39,799 nucleotides of DNA from positions 1 to 39,799 of the forward strand of contig JBAZAX010000013.1 in assembly GCA_041671765.1 (NCBI GenBank). Reading direction: 5' to 3'. A program made the translations under genes and the position numbers. Source of the stretch: JBAZAX01 sp041671765 (lineage in GTDB: Bacteria; Babelota; Babeliae; Babelales; RVW-14). The notes under the pieces were generated by a model. The model was not told where the DNA came from, ran no database searches, and saw only the letters and a program-made list of their open reading frames with translations. Shown here in pieces: positions 33,265-39,799 of the stretch (position 1 is the first letter of the stretch; the number at the start of each line of letters is the position of its first letter).

Positions 33265-33819
33265 TTATGCTGCTGAAGCTTTTGTTTTTCCAGCCTTACG
33301 AGTAATAACTTCGTCAATTCTCATAACACCAGTACCTTTGTACGGTTCCGGTTCTCTAAACGACCTTACCATGTCACAAACATTTCCAAGCACAAATTTA
33401 TCATGAGATTTGAATGTAAGAAGCTGTCCGGTCTTATCAAGTTCAACGGTGATACCATCAGGAAGATCCAAATCAATCTTATGGGTATAACCCAAAGTAA
33501 ATGTTAATTTCTTACCTGCAAGCTGAGCCTTAAAACCAAGTCCCACAATTTTCATTACTCGTTCAAAACCTACTTCTACACCCTTAATTTTATTTGCAAG
33601 CAACGCTCTATGCAAACCCCAATTCATCTTATTTTCTTTAGACATTTTTTCATCTTTTGCTAAAGACACAACAAGATTTTTGTCTTTCAATGTTGCTACC
33701 AAAGTATTTGGTAATTCGTGAACAAATTTCGTTTTAGCCCCTGTAATCGTAAGGGAATTTCCACTAACTTGTATCTTTGCACTTGAAAAAAGAATTGGTT
33801 TTCTACCGATCTTTGACAT
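33265..33819 (-). CDS. rplF: 50S ribosomal protein L6
   Basis: 184 residues from the ATG at 33819 ('MSKIGRKPILFSSAKIQVSG'), which has AGAGGACAG upstream; the frame extends nine codons further without support. The tandem L6 folds are seen, with 'GLGFKAQLAGKKLTFTLGYT' and 'EPEPYKGTGVMRIDEVITRK'. L6 sits at the factor-binding site by the sarcin-ricin loop. Confidence 0.97.
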   Translation of the reverse strand: MSKIGRKPILFSSAKIQVSGNSLTITGAKTKFVHELPNTLVATLKDKNLVVSLAKDEKMSKENKMNWGLHRALLANKIKGVEVGFERVMKIVGLGFKAQLAGKKLTFTLGYTHKIDLDLPDGITVELDKTGQLLTFKSHDKFVLGNVCDMVRSFREPEPYKGTGVMRIDEVITRKAGKTKASAA

Positions 33820-33830
33820 ATTTCTGTCCT

Positions 33831-34223
33831 CTACCAAACGTGACAAATAACTTCTCCGCCAACACCGAGCTTTTTAGCCTGTCGATCGGTTATAACACCA
33901 GAACTTGTCGTTAAAATTGAAATTCCAAGACCACCAATAACAGGTGTAATGGATTTTGAATTTTCATATTGACGACGTCCCGGGGTACTAACACTTGTTA
34001 TTTCATGAATAACAGATTCTCCATCAACATACTTCAAAAGAATTGTTAAAGTTTTCTTTTTATCTTCTTCTGAAAGTTTAAAATCCTTGATGTATCCTTC
34101 GTCTTTTAAGACTTTTGCAATCTCAACTTTTAAAATTGAGCTAGGAAGCACCACGGATCTTTTGTTAACTTTTAATCCGTTTCTAATTATTGTTAAAAAA
34201 TCGCCTATCATATCTCTGGACAT
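33831..34223 (-). CDS. rpsH: 30S ribosomal protein S8
   Basis: 130 residues from the ATG at 34223 ('MSRDMIGDFLTIIRNGLKV'). The frame is open another 61 codons upstream, but that part overlaps rpsN and does not resemble S8. The C-terminus, 'LGISILTTSSGVITDRQAKK' and 'GGEVICHVW', is diagnostic. S8 organises the 16S central domain and in E. coli represses the spc operon. Confidence 0.96.
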   Translation of the reverse strand: MSRDMIGDFLTIIRNGLKVNKRSVVLPSSILKVEIAKVLKDEGYIKDFKLSEEDKKKTLTILLKYVDGESVIHEITSVSTPGRRQYENSKSITPVIGGLGISILTTSSGVITDRQAKKLGVGGEVICHVW

Positions 34224-34239
34224 AATCAAATTCCCACTT

Positions 34240-34425
34240 TTACCAGCTAGCCTTTTTAACCCCAGGCAAAACACCCTGCAATGCATTTTTACGAAAGCAA
34301 AGCCTACACATTTCAAAAAAACGCATATAGGCTCGCGGTCTTCCGCAAAGTTTGCATCGGTTTCTTGCTCGAGTTGAAAATTTAGGAGTTTTATTACTTT
34401 TTTCAATCATCGCTTTTCTTGCCAT
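34240..34425 (-). CDS. rpsN: 30S ribosomal protein S14, zinc (type Z) form
   Basis: A 61-residue short S14 with two CxxC pairs, 'RCKLCGRPRAYM' and 'MCRLCFRKNA', that bind zinc. The short C+ form replaces the about 100-residue C- form found in E. coli. It lies between rplE and rpsH in the standard spc order. Confidence 0.97.
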   Translation of the reverse strand: MARKAMIEKSNKTPKFSTRARNRCKLCGRPRAYMRFFEMCRLCFRKNALQGVLPGVKKASW

Positions 34426-34437
34426 ATCAATCCTCTA

Positions 34438-34986
34438 TTAACTCTTCTTTCGGAAAGGCATATTAAATTTCTTTAGCAATGCAAGCGCATGCTCATCCGT
34501 TCGGGCTGTGGTATGAATAGTTATATTCAAACCACGGCTTCTATCGACCTTATCATAATCAACTTCAGGAAAGTTAATCCAGTCCGATAAACCAAGGTTA
34601 TAATTGCCTGTTCCATCAAGCTTCGTTGAAATTCCCTGAAAATCACGAACAGACGGCAACACAATATTTATAAGCTTATCCAAAAAATGATACATTCTCG
34701 ATTTACGTAAAGTAACGCAAACTCCGATTGGCATTCCCTGACGTAACTTAAAACTTGCGATTGATTTTTTTGCAAGTGTCTTAACTGAACACTGCCCTGC
34801 AATTTTATCAACCAACTCCTTAACCTGTGTTACAACTTTTGAGTCAGTAACACCCTCTTTAACAGCAATGTTAATAACAATCTTGGAAATTGAAGGAACT
34901 TCCATAACATTACCAACGCCCAACTCTTTTTCAAGCTCTGGACGAATTTTTGTTTTATATAAATCTTCAAGTCGTGATTTATTCAT
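34438..34986 (-). CDS. rplE: 50S ribosomal protein L5
   Basis: A 182-residue 5S rRNA-binding protein that contacts S13 and P-site tRNA. Signatures are 'SFKLRQGMPIGVCVTLR', 'FQGISTKLDGTGNYNLGLSD' and the terminal 'TTARTDEHALALLKKFNMPF'. Its gene is 12 nt before rpsN and 15 nt after rplX. Confidence 0.97.
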   Translation of the reverse strand: MNKSRLEDLYKTKIRPELEKELGVGNVMEVPSISKIVINIAVKEGVTDSKVVTQVKELVDKIAGQCSVKTLAKKSIASFKLRQGMPIGVCVTLRKSRMYHFLDKLINIVLPSVRDFQGISTKLDGTGNYNLGLSDWINFPEVDYDKVDRSRGLNITIHTTARTDEHALALLKKFNMPFRKKS

Positions 34987-35001
34987 AAACCTTACCCACC
35001 A

Positions 35002-35316
35002 TTAAAAAGATTCTTTGCATCTATGACAAATTCTTGCTTTGTCATTTTCTTCTAAAAATTTAACCTGTACGCGGCAAGGTTTTTTGCAAGAAGGACAAAT
35101 TGGCATAACCTTATGCAAAGGAATTGGGCGTTCTGCCTTTACAATTCCACTTTTTTGGCCAGCTTTTCTTGCTTTCAAATGTCGAGTCACAATTTCCACA
35201 TCTTTTACCAAGACCGTACTATTCTGATGATCGACATTAATTACTAAACCTTGCTTGCCTCTATCTTTTCCAGAAAGAACAATAACTGAATCGTTCTTTT
35301 TCACTCGACTTAACAT
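35002..35316 (-). CDS. rplX: 50S ribosomal protein L24 with zinc ribbon
   Basis: A 104-residue protein with an N-terminal KOW motif ('VKKNDSVIVLSGKDRGKQG') that starts 50S assembly, and a C-terminal four-Cys zinc ribbon, 'CPSCKKPC' and 'ICHRCKE'. With S4, S14 and L36 it makes four zinc-type ribosomal proteins in this operon. Confidence 0.96.
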   Translation of the reverse strand: MLSRVKKNDSVIVLSGKDRGKQGLVINVDHQNSTVLVKDVEIVTRHLKARKAGQKSGIVKAERPIPLHKVMPICPSCKKPCRVQVKFLEENDKARICHRCKESF

Positions 35317-35332
35317 ATTTTTACCTCAACAC

Positions 35333-35701
35333 TTACCAAACTTCAGGCGCAAGCGAGATAATCTTAGCATACCCAGCAGCCCTCAATTCTCTTGCAATAG
35401 GACCAAAAATACGGGTCCCAACTGGCTGTTTTTCTTTATCAATGATAACAGCCGCATTATCATCAAAACGAATATAACTGCCATCAGAACGGCGACATTC
35501 CTTACAAGTTCTAACAATAACAGCATCAAGCACTTCGCTTTTCTTAACTGTTCCGCCGGGAATTGCAGTTTTAACCGCAACTTTAACAATATCACCCAAG
35601 TAAGCATAACGTTTTTTGCTACTACCTGTGATACGAATAACTTGCAATTTTTTAGCGCCAGAATTATCAGCAACCTCAAGCATTGCACGCTCTTTAACCA
35701 T
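35333..35701 (-). CDS. rplN: 50S ribosomal protein L14
   Basis: A 122-residue protein with 'LEVADNSGAKKLQVIRITGS', 'AVIVRTCKECRRSDGSYIRF' and 'GTRIFGPIARELRA', all standard. L14 forms bridges to the small subunit. It lies between rpsQ and rplX. Confidence 0.97.
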   Translation of the reverse strand: MVKERAMLEVADNSGAKKLQVIRITGSSKKRYAYLGDIVKVAVKTAIPGGTVKKSEVLDAVIVRTCKECRRSDGSYIRFDDNAAVIIDKEKQPVGTRIFGPIARELRAAGYAKIISLAPEVW

Positions 35702-35726
35702 CGCTAGTATCCTTTTCTATGCATAT

Positions 35727-36002
35727 TTAACTTTTTGGCAAAATTCGAACCAAGGTTGCATGCTTTGTTTTGGATAGTGGTCGACATTCTTTAATTTCAA
35801 CAACATCCCCAATACTAGCCTTGTTTTCTTCGTCGTGAGCCTTAAACTTTCTGTGTCTCTTGACAACTTTTCCATATAACGGATGTTTCAACAATCTTGT
35901 AACTTTTACAACAATTGTTTTATCCATTTTATCAGAGACAACCTCACCAACAAACACTCGGCTCCCTGATTCTTGAATATTTTGTTTAGCCTTATCCAAC
36001 AT
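35727..36002 (-). CDS. rpsQ: 30S ribosomal protein S17
   Basis: A 91-residue OB-fold protein with 'GEVVSDKMDKTIVVKVTRL', 'HPLYGKVVKRHRKFKAHDEE' and 'IKECRPLSKTKHATLVRIL'. S17 is an early binder of the 16S 5' domain. It follows rpmC by 23 nt. Confidence 0.97.
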   Translation of the reverse strand: MLDKAKQNIQESGSRVFVGEVVSDKMDKTIVVKVTRLLKHPLYGKVVKRHRKFKAHDEENKASIGDVVEIKECRPLSKTKHATLVRILPKS

Positions 36003-36025
36003 TTCTTACCTAACCTCTTTACAAC

Positions 36026-36217
36026 TTACTGTTGATTCTGATTCAAATACGTAAGAGCTCTTGCAATCTGAACTCTCAGTTTTCTAAACTGAGATAAGTC
36101 CTTCAACTGGCCCGTTATCTTAGTTAATCTTAGATTAAAAAGCTCTTTCTTCAATGAAGCAACTTCTTGCTTAAGAGCCTCGGCATCTAAATTTTTCAAT
36201 TCTTTTTTGTCCATCAT
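36026..36217 (-). CDS. rpmC: 50S ribosomal protein L29
   Basis: A 63-residue two-helix protein, 'LKQEVASLKKELFNLRLTKI' and 'LRVQIARALTYLN', with the usual L29 pattern. L29 sits at the peptide exit near the SRP and trigger-factor docking site. Two adjacent ATG codons (36217, 36214) could start it. Confidence 0.95.
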   Translation of the reverse strand: MMDKKELKNLDAEALKQEVASLKKELFNLRLTKITGQLKDLSQFRKLRVQIARALTYLNQNQQ

Positions 36218-36231
36218 AAAATGTAACTCCC

Positions 36232-36672
36232 TTAAGCAGACTTATCTTCAGCCGAAACTAAATCAGCTTTGGTAACAAAACGAGTTTTCAATGGAAGTTT
36301 GTATGCAGCAAGACGCAAAATTGCTTTTGCCTCTAACTCTGTAAGACCTCCACCTAACTCAATAATCACACGACCACGTTTAACAACAGACACCCAAAAC
36401 TCGGGATTTCCTTTACCTTTACCCATTCGAGTTTCTGCAGGTTTTTTCGAAATAGGTTTATCAGGAAACATTCTCAAATATAATTGGCCAACTTTCTTAA
36501 GCTGACGACTAATGGTTACACGAACAGACTCTATCTGTTTTGATGTAATCCAATGAGGCTCAACTGCAACTAAACCAAAATCCCCAAAAGCCACAGTCCG
36601 GGCGCCTTTTGAAAGGCCCTTCATACGACCTCTTTGCGTCTTTCTAAATTTAGTTTTCTTGGGCATTAACAT
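36232..36672 (-). CDS. rplP: 50S ribosomal protein L16
   Basis: A 146-residue protein beginning 'MLMPKKTKFRKTQRGRMKG', with 'FPDKPISKKPAETRMGKGKG' and the terminal 'AAYKLPLKTRFV'. L16 contacts A-site tRNA and shapes the peptidyl transferase region. It lies between rpsC and rpmC. Confidence 0.97.
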   Translation of the reverse strand: MLMPKKTKFRKTQRGRMKGLSKGARTVAFGDFGLVAVEPHWITSKQIESVRVTISRQLKKVGQLYLRMFPDKPISKKPAETRMGKGKGNPEFWVSVVKRGRVIIELGGGLTELEAKAILRLAAYKLPLKTRFVTKADLVSAEDKSA

Positions 36673-36695
36673 AGCTCATTCCTTCCAAGGCTGTA

Positions 36696-37316
36696 TTAAT
36701 ATTCGCCTTTGCAAATCCAGACTTTCACACCAATCACGCCATAAGTTGTAACAGCTTCAGCAAGAGCATAATCAACATTACTTCTTAGAGTATGTAAAGG
36801 AATGGAGCCCACTCTTAACCATTCAATACGAGCTATTTCAGCTCCGCCAATACGTCCAGAAATACAAATCTTAATTCCACGTGCACCATTTTTTATTGCA
36901 GTAAAACCAGCTCTTTTCATTAAACGTTTATAATTGGCGCGTTTTTCAAGCTGTTCAGCAATGCTTTTTGCCACAAGTGCTGCATTCAAATCTCTATTTC
37001 TAACTTCCTGAACAGAGAGTTCAACATTTTTGCCTACAAAACTGCTTAACTCTTGCTTAACTTTTTCAATCCCCAAGCCCTTTTTCCCTATAATTACACC
37101 AGGACGGGAAGAATGAATAGTAATTCTCACATTGCCAACCGCTTTATCAATAACAATTTTAGCAACATCAACATCGTTTAGCTTACTTTTAAGATATTTA
37201 CGAATTTGGATATCTTCGATGAGCTCAGCGCCATAACCCTTTTTGGCAAACCAATGAGCGTGCCAATCTTCGAAAACTCCCAATCTAAAACCTACTGGAT
37301 GAACCTTTTGTCCCAC
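36696..37316 (-). CDS. rpsC: 30S ribosomal protein S3
   Basis: A 206-residue protein starting at GTG ('GQKVHPVGFRLGV') with GAGGTG upstream. The KH domain carries 'GVIIGKKGLGIEKVKQELS', and the C-terminal domain has 'GARGIKICISGRIGGAEIAR'. S3 lies at the mRNA entry channel and takes part in helicase action. It is somewhat short at the C-terminus compared with E. coli (233). Confidence 0.97.
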   Translation of the reverse strand: MGQKVHPVGFRLGVFEDWHAHWFAKKGYGAELIEDIQIRKYLKSKLNDVDVAKIVIDKAVGNVRITIHSSRPGVIIGKKGLGIEKVKQELSSFVGKNVELSVQEVRNRDLNAALVAKSIAEQLEKRANYKRLMKRAGFTAIKNGARGIKICISGRIGGAEIARIEWLRVGSIPLHTLRSNVDYALAEAVTTYGVIGVKVWICKGEY

Positions 37317-37350
37317 AGTAACACCTCTAATTTTCTTTTATTTTTTTGTC

Positions 37351-37692
37351 TTAAAATTTTTTATCTAAAACAATTTCTAAATGACTCAACCGTCTTCTCT
37401 GCATATTTGCGCGTCCCATAGCTCCAGGTTTAAAATATTTTATAACTGGACCATGATCAACAGTAATCTGTTTAATGTAAAGCTTATCCATTGAATCGAT
37501 TTCTGGATTTTTAAAGCGTACATTTGAATATGCGGAAAATAATGTTTTCAATATTGGCTTTGCTTTTCTTACACCAAAAGTCTTTAGAAAGGCAAATGCC
37601 TTATCCACCGAATACCCACGAATAACATCCACCATTGGGCGAAGTTTATAAGGGGAAATTCGAATATATTTACATCTAGCACGTGAAAGCAT
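37351..37692 (-). CDS. rplV: 50S ribosomal protein L22
   Basis: 113 residues from the ATG at 37692 ('MLSRARCKYIRISPYKLRPM') with AAAGG upstream; a TTG 9 nt earlier is in frame. The L22 loop that lines the exit tunnel is visible as 'KPGAMGRANMQRRRLSHLEI'. It follows rpsS in the S10 operon. Confidence 0.96.
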   Translation of the reverse strand: MLSRARCKYIRISPYKLRPMVDVIRGYSVDKAFAFLKTFGVRKAKPILKTLFSAYSNVRFKNPEIDSMDKLYIKQITVDHGPVIKYFKPGAMGRANMQRRRLSHLEIVLDKKF

Positions 37693-37739
37693 TATCAACA
37701 ACCTTTACTATTGTAACAAAAAAACTTAACTCTTTGTAC

Positions 37740-38141
37740 CTACTTTTTCTTTGCTTTGCCTGCAGCCGGAGCAGCTGACGCGGCCGATGCCGCAGGGGCT
37801 GCTGCAGCGGTAGCAGCTTGTGCAACTGGACCTGATGATGGAGCAGCTGACGAAGATGGAGCACTTTCCGCACCCGCTTTTCGCTGTCCACTGTGCACAC
37901 GAAATGTTCTGGTAGGAACAAATTCACCTAATTTATGCCCCACTGCATTCTCAGTAACAAAAACGGAAACAAATTTTCTTCCGTCATGAACAGCAATGGT
38001 CAATCCAACCATTTCAGGAATAATCATACTGGAACGCTGCCAAGTTTTTATCACTTCACGTTTTCCAGACTCTTTAGTTTTTTCAATTTTTCCCATCAAA
38101 CATGGCGCTACGTATGGGCCTTTGCTCAAAGATCTTGACAT
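37740..38141 (-). CDS. rpsS: 30S ribosomal protein S19 with Ala/Pro-rich tail
   Basis: 133 residues from the ATG at 38141. The S19 core is 'MSRSLSKGPYVAPCLMGKI', 'KTWQRSSMIIPEMVGLTIAV' and 'GHKLGEFVPTRTFRVHSG' (about 1-90). The last 40 or so residues are almost only Ala, Pro and Ser, ending in a Lys cluster; typical S19 (about 92) has no such tail. The DNA of the tail is locally GC-rich. S19 lies in the 30S head near S13. Confidence 0.95.
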   Translation of the reverse strand: MSRSLSKGPYVAPCLMGKIEKTKESGKREVIKTWQRSSMIIPEMVGLTIAVHDGRKFVSVFVTENAVGHKLGEFVPTRTFRVHSGQRKAGAESAPSSSAAPSSGPVAQAATAAAAPAASAASAAPAAGKAKKK

Positions 38142-38154
38142 ACTCAATTATCCT

Positions 38155-38970
38155 TTATTTTCTTCTCTTCAGAATAGCAGTACTCTTACGTTTACGCGTT
38201 CTTACACCTTTACAGCTCTTACCCCATGGAGTCATTGGGTGAGATCCAGATTTTGAACGGCCTTCGCCACCACCATGTGGATGATCAACAGGGTTCATAG
38301 CCATACCACGAACAGTCGGTCTAATACCCATACGACGGCTTCTTCCTGCCTTACCAATTACAACGTTTTTATAATCTGCATTAGAAAGAATTCCAACAGT
38401 AGCCCAATTATCCAATCCTACTGTTCGCATTTCTCCAGAAGGCATTTTTAAAACGGCTAGTTCGCCATCTTTTCCAACCAACTGAACAGCGCTTCCAGCA
38501 CTTCTTGCAAATTTTCCACCACGACCCACATGAAGTTCTACATTGTGAATGAAAAATCCCACAGGAATATTTCTTAGTGGCAAAGAATTCCCAACTTTAG
38601 CTTCAGCTTTGTCACTTGCCAAAATCTCATTTCCTAAACCCAATCCTTCAGGTTTTAAAATATAAGATTTTGCTCCGTTCTTAAAGAAAACTAGAGCTAT
38701 TGGCACATTTCTATTTGGATCATACTCAAATGCATGTATGACGCCAGGAATATCTCTGACAACTCTCTTAAAGTCAACAATTCTGTAAAGCCTCTTTGCA
38801 CCACCACCTTGATGACGATTTGTAATGCGTCCATAGCAATTACGGCCACCAGTTTTATGTAATGGGGTAACGAGCGTTTTTTCCGGACGCCCCTTACTCA
38901 AATCAGTATATTTTATGTACTGCTGTGTACGCAAAGAAGGATTTCTTGGTTTTCTACTTACAATAGTCAT
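38155..38970 (-). CDS. rplB: 50S ribosomal protein L2
   Basis: A 271-residue primary 23S-binding protein, needed for peptidyl transfer and subunit joining. Signatures are 'GGRNCYGRITNRHQGGGAKR', 'GSAVQLVGKDGELAVLKMPS' and the highly conserved 'VRGMAMNPVDHPHGGGEGRS', which includes the catalytic-centre His. Normal length. Three nt separate it from rplW. Confidence 0.97.
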   Translation of the reverse strand: MTIVSRKPRNPSLRTQQYIKYTDLSKGRPEKTLVTPLHKTGGRNCYGRITNRHQGGGAKRLYRIVDFKRVVRDIPGVIHAFEYDPNRNVPIALVFFKNGAKSYILKPEGLGLGNEILASDKAEAKVGNSLPLRNIPVGFFIHNVELHVGRGGKFARSAGSAVQLVGKDGELAVLKMPSGEMRTVGLDNWATVGILSNADYKNVVIGKAGRSRRMGIRPTVRGMAMNPVDHPHGGGEGRSKSGSHPMTPWGKSCKGVRTRKRKSTAILKRRK

Positions 38971-38973
38971 TTT

Positions 38974-39336
38974 TTATTTTCCTTCAGCCTGTACATCCTT
39001 AACATTCTGTGCACCGAAAGACTCAGTTGCCGCACCCATGGATTCAAACATTCCAGGTATTTCAATCTTGTAACCTTTTTTAAGAGTTATGATTGCTTTC
39101 TTTTTGGCTGAAGACAAAAATTCTCTTCGACCAAAAGTTTTAAGCTTGGCTGGCACAGTTATCACACAGACATTTGCAACTTTCACATTCCAAATCTTTT
39201 GTACGGCATCCTTAATCACGCATTTGTTTGCTTCTGGATGCACTTCAAATGTGAGCTTACCTAACTTGCGATATAATTCAAAGCTTCTGCTCGTCATTAT
39301 AGGCTGTTTGATAATATCATAAACTTTTAGTTCCAT
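38974..39336 (-). CDS. rplW: 50S ribosomal protein L23
   Basis: A 120-residue protein at the tunnel exit that docks trigger factor and SRP. The N-terminal 'DIIKQPIMTSRSFEL' and 'KLTFEVHPEANKCVIKDAVQ' match the family. The C-terminal 20 or so residues go beyond the usual end (about 100). Its start overlaps the rplD stop by 10 nt. Confidence 0.94.
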   Translation of the reverse strand: MELKVYDIIKQPIMTSRSFELYRKLGKLTFEVHPEANKCVIKDAVQKIWNVKVANVCVITVPAKLKTFGRREFLSSAKKKAIITLKKGYKIEIPGMFESMGAATESFGAQNVKDVQAEGK

Positions 39337-39799
39337 CGTGAAATCATTTCTTTAAATAAATCCACATCTTTTTTAAAAAATACCCAACACCCACCGTTTA
39401 TCAAATCAAACGCATTTGGCTGATCAAATGAAACAATATGAACATTCGGAATATTTCTAAAAGATGCAATGCTTGTTATATCATCAAAAGGCAAAAACAA
39501 CAACACTTTTTTATTGTCTAAATCTGCAGCCTTCAACATCTTCTGTGCCAATTTTGTAACAGGCTTTTCAGCTGATACATTAAAATCTAGGCAAGCTATT
39601 GCTTTTTCGGCCAATTTAGAAAATAAAATATTATTAAATACCAAATTCATCTCTTTGCCATTCATTGACAAAGTTCTTGTTCTTGGTTGAGGACCAAAAA
39701 TTACGCCACCTTTTCTCCAAAGTGGAGATCTTAATGATCCAGCTCTTGCTCTACCAGTACCTTTTTGTTTCCAAGGCTTACGATTAGAAAACGCAAGCT
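39327..39799 (-). CDS. rplD: 50S ribosomal protein L4, N-terminus outside window
   Basis: The frame runs to the window's right edge. The visible part begins 'NRKPWKQKGTGRARAGSLRS' and 'PLWRKGGVIFGPQPRT', the L4 loop that reaches into the exit tunnel, followed by the alpha/beta C-terminal domain. In E. coli L4 represses its own S10 operon. The rest of the gene, with rplC and rpsJ presumably, lies beyond 39799. Confidence 0.95.
   Translation of the reverse strand, partial: LAFSNRKPWKQKGTGRARAGSLRSPLWRKGGVIFGPQPRTRTLSMNGKEMNLVFNNILFSKLAEKAIACLDFNVSAEKPVTKLAQKMLKAADLDNKKVLLFLPFDDITSIASFRNIPNVHIVSFDQPNAFDLINGGCWVFFKKDVDLFKEMISRWN

Noticed and set aside
33831..34406. Longer S8 reading frame (191 codons)
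   Set aside because: The first 61 codons overlap rpsN and do not look like S8; the ATG at 34223 gives a standard S8 start.
37756..37989. Ala-rich ORF opposite rpsS
   Set aside because: The GC-rich tail of S19 read in antisense also gives an Ala/Asp-rich frame; there is no independent support.

Overview
The window is AT-rich bacterial DNA. A long, co-oriented ribosomal-protein block fills the right half. The left half holds many proteins with Sec signal peptides and folds normally found in eukaryotes: cyclin boxes, a RING finger, ankyrin repeats, a cytosolic-type phospholipase A2 and a WD40-like propeller. Bacterial housekeeping genes next to a secreted eukaryote-like repertoire suggest an obligate protist-associated bacterium. 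Candidatus Dependentiae (TM6) is my best guess, but it rests on gene style and not on a marker-tree placement.

Layout. 1-4045: a truncated membrane protein, then three paralogues of a secreted PHO80-type cyclin. One is broken by an in-frame stop. A relic of a DNA-alkylation-repair gene and a double hairpin lie between the other two. 4158-6754 (minus strand): a small membrane protein, then a compact operon encoding a secreted RING-finger protein, a secreted ankyrin protein and a secreted Cys-rich protein. 6996-10221 (plus): a secreted cPLA2-like phospholipase and a propeller-like secreted protein. 10244-19288 (minus): dnaX, a secreted degenerate methyltransferase-like protein, the SRP RNA, tRNA-Ser, rpsB, a MATE transporter, an RMD1/DUF155-like membrane protein and PBP2. 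19526-20557 (plus): a single secreted protein with a strong ribosome site and a perfect terminator. 21026-23118 (minus): tRNA-Arg, tRNA-Pro, tRNA-His and a carboxy-terminal processing protease. 23308-25974: rapZ, an ftsB-like gene, a coiled-coil secreted protein and arfB. 26327-39799 (minus): rplD-W-B, rpsS, rplV, rpsC, rplP, rpmC, rpsQ, rplN-X-E, rpsN, rpsH, rplF-R, rpsE, rplO, secY, map, infA, rpmJ, rpsM, rpsK, rpsD, rpoA, rplQ. This is the usual S10-spc-alpha order, but rpmD (L30) and adk are absent from their normal places.

The most striking content is the family of exported cyclin-box proteins that keep the Lys/Glu pair cyclins use to contact a cyclin-dependent kinase. The exported RING, ankyrin and cPLA2-like proteins nearby fit the same picture, a locus aimed at a eukaryotic host (inference). 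A second unlisted feature is a dispersed repeat made of two inverted arms around an AT-rich core. Copies lie at about 20685-20950 and 26036-26245, with a single-arm fragment at about 24208-24265.
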